From positions 5,332,001 to 5,396,000 of the forward strand of contig NZ_CP108488.1 in assembly GCF_035987325.1 (NCBI RefSeq): a DNA stretch of 64,000 nucleotides. The letters run 5' to 3'. The position numbers and the translations under genes were made by a program. Numbering within the stretch: position 1 is the stretch's first letter; the number at the start of each line of letters is the position of its first letter. Below are positions 60,539 to 64,000 of this stretch, in pieces. This stretch comes from Streptomyces sp. NBC_01244 (GTDB taxonomy: Bacteria; Actinomycetota; Actinomycetes; Streptomycetales; Streptomycetaceae). Under the pieces are notes generated by a model that was not told the DNA's origin, searched no databases, and saw only the letters and a program-made list of their open reading frames with translations.

Positions 60539-60584
60539 GGGTCAGGGGTGGCCTGAGGGTCAGGGCTGGCCTGAGGGTCAGGTA
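60531..60584. repeat. three 18-bp tandem repeats spanning two convergent stops
   Basis: TGGCCTGAGGGTCAGG plus two variable bases is repeated three times. Each unit contains the inverted repeat CCTGA-GGG-TCAGG. The rightward gene stops in unit 1 and the leftward exporter gene stops in unit 3. Each unit has a TGA on both strands, so the array may act as a combined stop and terminator. Confidence 0.8.
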
Positions 60585-62101
60585 TGGCGTGTGGGGAGGA
60601 ACGAAGCGGGGATCAGGGCGAGGGTGACGAGGACCGCCGCGATCGCGTACGTGGTGCGGAAGCCCGCCGGGGTCGTGCCCGCGCCGCTCAGGGTGACGGA
60701 CAGGAGGGCGGTGCCGACCGAGCCGCCGATCTGTGAGTTGATGCTGATGAAGGTGGTCGCCGCGCTCAGGTGGGGCCGGGGGAGGTCCCGGCTCGTGGTG
60801 GTCATCGTGGGCATCATGACCATGCCGGCGCCGAGGCCCATGACGAGCGAAGCGCTGACGAACCGCCAGGGCGCCACGTCCGGCGAGCCGGCCTGGAGGG
60901 CGATCAGGGTCATGCCCAGTGCGGCCAGCGAGATCCCGGTCCGGATCAGGCGGCGCGGGGAGACCTTGTCGACGCGGCGGGAGGCGACCTGCATGACCAG
61001 CCCGATGGTGAGCCCGGTCGGCGCGCCCAGCAGCCCGGCCGCCGTCGCGCTCATGCCGCGGCCCTCCTGCCAGTACATCGGTGCGAGCAGCATGGATCCG
61101 AAGTAGCCGCAGGTGAAGAGGGCGAGCGTGGCGATGCCCGCCCGGAAGGTGCGGTCGCGCAGGAGCCTCAGGTCGAGGAGGGGCTCGCGGACTGTCATGG
61201 CCCGGCGGGTGAAGGCGGTGACGAGCGCGGCGCCGGCCAGGGTGGGGAGCAGGGCGTCGGGCGCGGTGAAGGTGCCGCCTTCCCCGCCGCGGGCCAGGCC
61301 GTAGAGGAGCAGGGCGAGGCCCGGGGAGAGCATGAGCAGGCCGGGTACGTCCAGCCGGGGCGGGGAGGCCGGGGCGCTCGGGGCGTCCGCGTGCAGCAGT
61401 TTCGCGGCGAGGAACAGCGCGACCGCACCGATGGGCAGGTTGACCAGGAAGATCCACTGCCAGGACGCCGAGTCGACCAGCCAGCCGCCCAGCACCGGTC
61501 CGGCCACCGGCCCGACGACGATGGGCAGCCCGAGCAGGGCCATCACCCGCCCGAGCCGGGCCGGGTCCGCCGTGCGCATCACCATGGCCATGCCGACGGG
61601 GACGAGCAGCCCGCCGCCGAGGCCCTGTACCGCGCGGAAGGCGATCAGGCTGCCGGCGCTCCAGGCGCAGGCGGCGAGCAGCGATCCGAGCGTGAACAGG
61701 GTGAGGGCGCCGAGGTAGGTGCGTTTGGCGCCGAAGCGGCCCGTCGCCCAGGCAGAGGCCGGGATGACGGCGGCGAGTGCGAGCGTGTAGGCGGTGGCGG
61801 TCCACTGGATCGTCGCGAGGGGTGCGTGGAAGGCCTCGGAGAGGCGGTGCAGGGCGACGTTGACGATCGTCATGTCGAGCACCGACATGATCGAGCCGGC
61901 GACGACGGCTGCCAGGGTGCGCCGGAGCAGGGCGGGGGATGCGGCGGCGGGGGATGCGGAGACGGGCGAGGCGGAGGCGGGGGAGCCGGCGGCGTCGGCG
62001 GCGAGTACGGGGTCCGCGGCGGGTAAGGGGTTCGCGGCGGGTAAGGGGTCCGTGGGCGTCGCCGGCTCCCCGGGGCCGCCGGGTCCCTGCGTCGTACGCA
62101 T
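60578..62101 (-). CDS. EmrB/QacA (DHA2) family MFS exporter
   Basis: The 507-residue 14-helix drug:proton antiporter has motif A-like GRFGAKRTYLGAL, motif C GLPIVVGPVAGPVLGGWLVD, and SVLDMTIVNVAL in helix 1, which is typical of DHA2 exporters. The first 60 residues are an unusual Ala/Pro/Ser low-complexity lead with internal repeats (PLPAAN/PLPAAD; SPASASPVSASP). The ATG at 62101 abuts AGGAGG with no spacing; GAGGG further upstream may serve instead. It lies 13 bp after the FMN reductase gene, forming an operon controlled by the TetR operators. Substrate unknown. Confidence 0.9.
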   Translation of the reverse strand: MRTTQGPGGPGEPATPTDPLPAANPLPAADPVLAADAAGSPASASPVSASPAAASPALLRRTLAAVVAGSIMSVLDMTIVNVALHRLSEAFHAPLATIQWTATAYTLALAAVIPASAWATGRFGAKRTYLGALTLFTLGSLLAACAWSAGSLIAFRAVQGLGGGLLVPVGMAMVMRTADPARLGRVMALLGLPIVVGPVAGPVLGGWLVDSASWQWIFLVNLPIGAVALFLAAKLLHADAPSAPASPPRLDVPGLLMLSPGLALLLYGLARGGEGGTFTAPDALLPTLAGAALVTAFTRRAMTVREPLLDLRLLRDRTFRAGIATLALFTCGYFGSMLLAPMYWQEGRGMSATAAGLLGAPTGLTIGLVMQVASRRVDKVSPRRLIRTGISLAALGMTLIALQAGSPDVAPWRFVSASLVMGLGAGMVMMPTMTTTSRDLPRPHLSAATTFISINSQIGGSVGTALLSVTLSGAGTTPAGFRTTYAIAAVLVTLALIPASFLPTRHT

Positions 62102-62114
62102 CCTCCTGCCGCCC

Positions 62115-62747
62115 TCAGCCCTGGTACGGGCGGCTCGCGCGGGCGTCGCGCAGCGTGCGGCCCCACCAGGCCAGCTGGCCGACCATGCCCTTGACCGCGC
62201 CCTCGGCGACGGCGGTGTCGCGCGGTACGCCGTCCCGGCCGATCCCGGACCAGGGCCCGTGCAGGCTGACGGAGTCGCGCACGGTCACGGCGTGCAGCTC
62301 GGCGAAGACCAGCCGGAGCGCCTCGACGGCGCGCAGGCCGCCACCGATGCCGCCGTAGGAGACGAAGCCGGCCGGCTTGGCGCGCCACTCCTCGCGGTGC
62401 CAGTCGATGAGGTTCTTCAGGGCGGCCGGGTAGCTGTGGTTGTACTCGGGGGTGACGATGACGAAGGCCTCTGCGGCGGCCAGCCGCGGGCTGACCTCAG
62501 CGAGGGCGGCGGCCGCCTGCGGGTCCGGGGAGCCGCCCCAGCCGGGCATGACCAGGGGCAGGTCGACGTCGGCGAGGTCGATGAGGTCGAGGTCGAGGCC
62601 GCCGAGGGCGCTCGCTTCGCCGAGGAACCAGTCGGCGACGGCGGGGCCCTGACGGCCTTGGCGGACGCTGCCGATGATGACGGCGACGCGCAGCGGCGCG
62701 TCCTCGTCGGGGGCGTGAGCGGGGGTGGAAGCGTGGGCGGCGGGCAT
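62115..62747 (-). CDS. NADPH-dependent FMN reductase family protein
   Basis: The 210-residue flavodoxin-fold reductase has VAVIIGSVRQGRQGPAVADW (FMN phosphate loop), FVIVTPEYNHSYPAALKN (the family hallmark), and GFVSYGGIGGGLRAVEAL. These cytoplasmic enzymes reduce flavins, quinones or azo compounds. ATG with GAGGGGA upstream. It shares an operon with the exporter, which suggests a detoxification unit induced by a compound sensed by the TetR protein. Confidence 0.9.
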   Translation of the reverse strand: MPAAHASTPAHAPDEDAPLRVAVIIGSVRQGRQGPAVADWFLGEASALGGLDLDLIDLADVDLPLVMPGWGGSPDPQAAAALAEVSPRLAAAEAFVIVTPEYNHSYPAALKNLIDWHREEWRAKPAGFVSYGGIGGGLRAVEALRLVFAELHAVTVRDSVSLHGPWSGIGRDGVPRDTAVAEGAVKGMVGQLAWWGRTLRDARASRPYQG

Positions 62748-62800
62748 GGCGGGGTCCCCTCGTCGGTGGGGCGGCCGTTCGGGGCGGCCGCCTTTCCGGT

Positions 62801-62830
62801 AAAGTACAACGAGCGTTGTAAAAACTGCAA
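62801..62830 (-). promoter_or_regulatory. promoter of the reductase-exporter operon
   Basis: On the minus strand, TTGCAG (62830-62825) and TACTTT (62806-62801) are 18 bp apart. They are overlapped by both TetR-type operators, as expected for direct repression. Confidence 0.6.
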
Positions 62831-62841
62831 CGGTCGTTGTA
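62805..62841. promoter_or_regulatory. two TetR-type operators
   Basis: TACAACG-AG-CGTTGTA (62805-62820) is a perfect palindrome, and TGCAACG-GT-CGTTGTA (62826-62841) is a copy with one mismatch. Centres are 21 bp apart, on the same face of the helix. They lie between the divergent reductase and tetR genes. Confidence 0.8.
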
Positions 62842-62898
62842 CTTCCTCTGTACTTCTCGGTCGGGGTCTTGTACTTCGCTTGTACTTTTCCTGTACTT
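62838..62898 (+). repeat. five helically phased TGTACTT repeats
   Basis: TGTACTT begins at 62838, 62849, 62870, 62881 and 62892, with spacings of 11, 21, 11 and 11 bp. An inverted copy, AAGTACA, is at 62802-62808. The first overlaps the end of operator 2, so the unit may be an extended half-site. The array ends 18 bp before the tetR start. Confidence 0.8.
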
Positions 62899-62916
62899 CC
62901 TGCGTGTGGAGGCGAC

Positions 62917-63615
62917 ATGAGCAGCGGAACCAGCGGAACCAGCGGACCCGCCGGACCCGCCGGACCCACCGGAACCAATGCCAGGAAGCTGGAGAAGCAG
63001 CTCGCCATCGCGAGCGCGTCCCGCGGGGTCTTCGGCCGTGAGGGCTACACCCGGGCCACGGTCGACGGGCTCGCCGCCGCCGCCGGCATCTCGACCCGCA
63101 CGCTCTACAACCACTTCCCGGGCGGCAAGGCGATGCTCTTCGCCGCCGTCGTCACCTCGACCTCGGGACAGGTGCGCGACGCCCAGATCGCCCAGATCGA
63201 AGCCGCTCTGAACCCCGAACGCCCGCCCCGCCCCGAGGACCTGGAGCGCGACCTGGTCGCCTTCGCCCACCGGATCGTCGGGCTCATGACCGACTACGCC
63301 GACCACTTCGCACTCGTCCGTCACATCCGCGCCGAAGCCGACCACGTGCCGCGCGAGGTGCTGGAGGCCTGGGTGAACGCCGGCCCCGGACCGGTGTCCC
63401 GCGCGCTCGCGGACGCGATGGCGGGCCTCGAGGCCGCCGGGCTGATCGACGTGCGCGGCGACGCGATGCTGGCGGGCGCCCACTTCATGGCGCTGACCTC
63501 GCACTCCCTCTCCCACCTCTCGCACCACGAGGTCGTGCCCCTCTCCCGGGAGCGGACCGACCGGCTCATCGCGGGCGGAGTGGCCGCTTTCCTGCGGGCC
63601 TATCGGGCCGACTGA
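62917..63615 (+). CDS. TetR family regulator
   Basis: The 232-residue regulator has a repeated Ser/Gly/Pro lead (SGTSGTSGPAGPAGPTG). Its helix-turn-helix reads ASRGVFGREGYTRATVDGLA then AAAGISTRTLYNHFPGGKAM. A ligand-binding helical C-terminus follows, resembling the TetR/AcrR C-terminal-domain class with HRIVGLMTDYADHFALVRHI. ATG with GTGGAGG upstream. It is divergent from the reductase-exporter operon and most likely represses both through the operators at 62805-62841. Confidence 0.9.
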   Translation: MSSGTSGTSGPAGPAGPTGTNARKLEKQLAIASASRGVFGREGYTRATVDGLAAAAGISTRTLYNHFPGGKAMLFAAVVTSTSGQVRDAQIAQIEAALNPERPPRPEDLERDLVAFAHRIVGLMTDYADHFALVRHIRAEADHVPREVLEAWVNAGPGPVSRALADAMAGLEAAGLIDVRGDAMLAGAHFMALTSHSLSHLSHHEVVPLSRERTDRLIAGGVAAFLRAYRAD

Positions 63616-63712
63616 GCCGTACGCCGACTGAGCCGTACACGGTGCCGGGGCGCCCCGCCCCGCGGCCCCGCCCCCGGTCGCCCGGCAACCGCCCCGGGGC
63701 TACGTTGGACGG

Positions 63713-64000
63713 GTGAGCACGACACGGTTGCGCAGGGCGGCTGTGGGAGCGGCCGCAGTGGGGCTCCTGATGGTGCCCGTGGGGGCCGGTGTCGGGTACG
63801 CGGTGGACGTGCCGACACCCCCGGCGGCGAGCGGTCCGGCCGTCTCCGACGATTTTCCGCAGCTCACCCCCGCCGTGGCGCGGCAACTGGACGACGCCAT
63901 CCGCAAGGTGATGGACGAGGCCAAGGTGCCCGGGGTGCAAGTGGCCCTCTCGGCGCCGGGCAAGGGGGCGTACGTACGGGCCTTCGGCGTGGCCGACAAG
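63713..64000 (+). CDS. beta-lactamase-fold serine hydrolase, partial (5' end)
   Basis: Only the first 96 codons are in the window. A signal peptide (RLRRAAVGAAAVGLLMVPVG, likely cleaved after GYAVD or nearby) is followed by VARQLDDAIRKVMDEAKVPG then VQVALSAPGKGAYVRAFGVAD. That is the opening of class C beta-lactamase/D-Ala-D-Ala carboxypeptidase-type hydrolases; the catalytic S-x-x-K would lie beyond the edge. GTG start; the ribosome site is weak. Confidence 0.75.
   Translation, partial: MSTTRLRRAAVGAAAVGLLMVPVGAGVGYAVDVPTPPAASGPAVSDDFPQLTPAVARQLDDAIRKVMDEAKVPGVQVALSAPGKGAYVRAFGVADK

Noticed and set aside
1..64000. CRISPR arrays, rRNA genes and insertion sequences
   Set aside because: No regularly spaced repeat-spacer array, ribosomal RNA sequence, or transposase with terminal inverted repeats was found; the tandem repeats seen are short and lack spacers.

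Overview
This 64-kb window is chromosomal DNA from a Streptomyces (or very close streptomycete). The evidence is the very high GC content with strong G/C third-codon bias, the frequent GTG and TTG starts, and a long block of streptomycete core genes in a familiar order. That block runs acsA, a Tad-type pilus cluster with an MrfA/YprA-like helicase, bldG with its anti-sigma partner, hppA, topA, a tmk fusion, the DNA polymerase III delta' gene, and a tRNA-Thr.

Layout. (1) 1-9 kb: the nhaA antiporter, acsA, a SulP anion transporter fused to a beta-carbonic anhydrase, a polysaccharide-deacetylase-like lipoprotein, a CooC/ParA-like ATPase, and a divergent protein with a degenerate Fic-like motif. 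(2) 10-19.7 kb: the Tad ('helicase/secretion') neighbourhood: HAD phosphatase, CpaE/TadZ-like, TadA, TadB, TadC, a DUF4244 pilin-like peptide, TadE, a second TadE-like protein, and the convergent helicase. The helicase and the Fic-like gene each carry a TTA codon near the start, so both are candidates for control by the bldA tRNA. (3) 19.7-36.9 kb: bldG and its anti-sigma factor, hppA, a lipoprotein, a methyltransferase, topA, an MFS-like/thymidylate kinase fusion, holB, a secreted alpha/beta hydrolase and tRNA-Thr(CGT).

(4) 37-60.5 kb is accessory and is the most interesting part. It encodes a VirB/VirD4-like type IV secretion system, unusual for Streptomyces, whose textbook conjugation uses an FtsK-like TraB. 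A leftward arm encodes a VirD4-like coupling ATPase, a three-enzyme peptidoglycan hydrolase (transglycosylase-like, M23 and NlpC/P60), a VirB8/TcpC-like anchor and DUF4913. A rightward arm encodes a second TcpC-like protein, a VirB2-like peptide, a TcpE-like protein, a VirB4-like ATPase, two lipoproteins and a VirB6-like channel. No relaxase, integrase or replication gene is visible. The rightward operon ends with two paralogues of a Trp-rich family, a protein with the sequence landmarks of CD38/ADP-ribosyl cyclases, a membrane protein, and an atypical WhiB-like regulator fused to a long C-terminal region. Two intergenic regions, one ahead of each arm, share a near-identical 18-bp motif and nearby palindromes, suggesting joint regulation. 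The leftward arm and its flank show decay: a Trp-to-stop mutation in a third Trp-rich paralogue, two apparent single-base frameshifts, and a kinase-type remnant beside the tRNA.

(5) 60.5-64 kb: an EmrB/QacA-type exporter and an FMN reductase, divergent from a TetR regulator with two operators and helically phased repeats, followed by the start of a beta-lactamase-fold serine hydrolase cut by the window edge.
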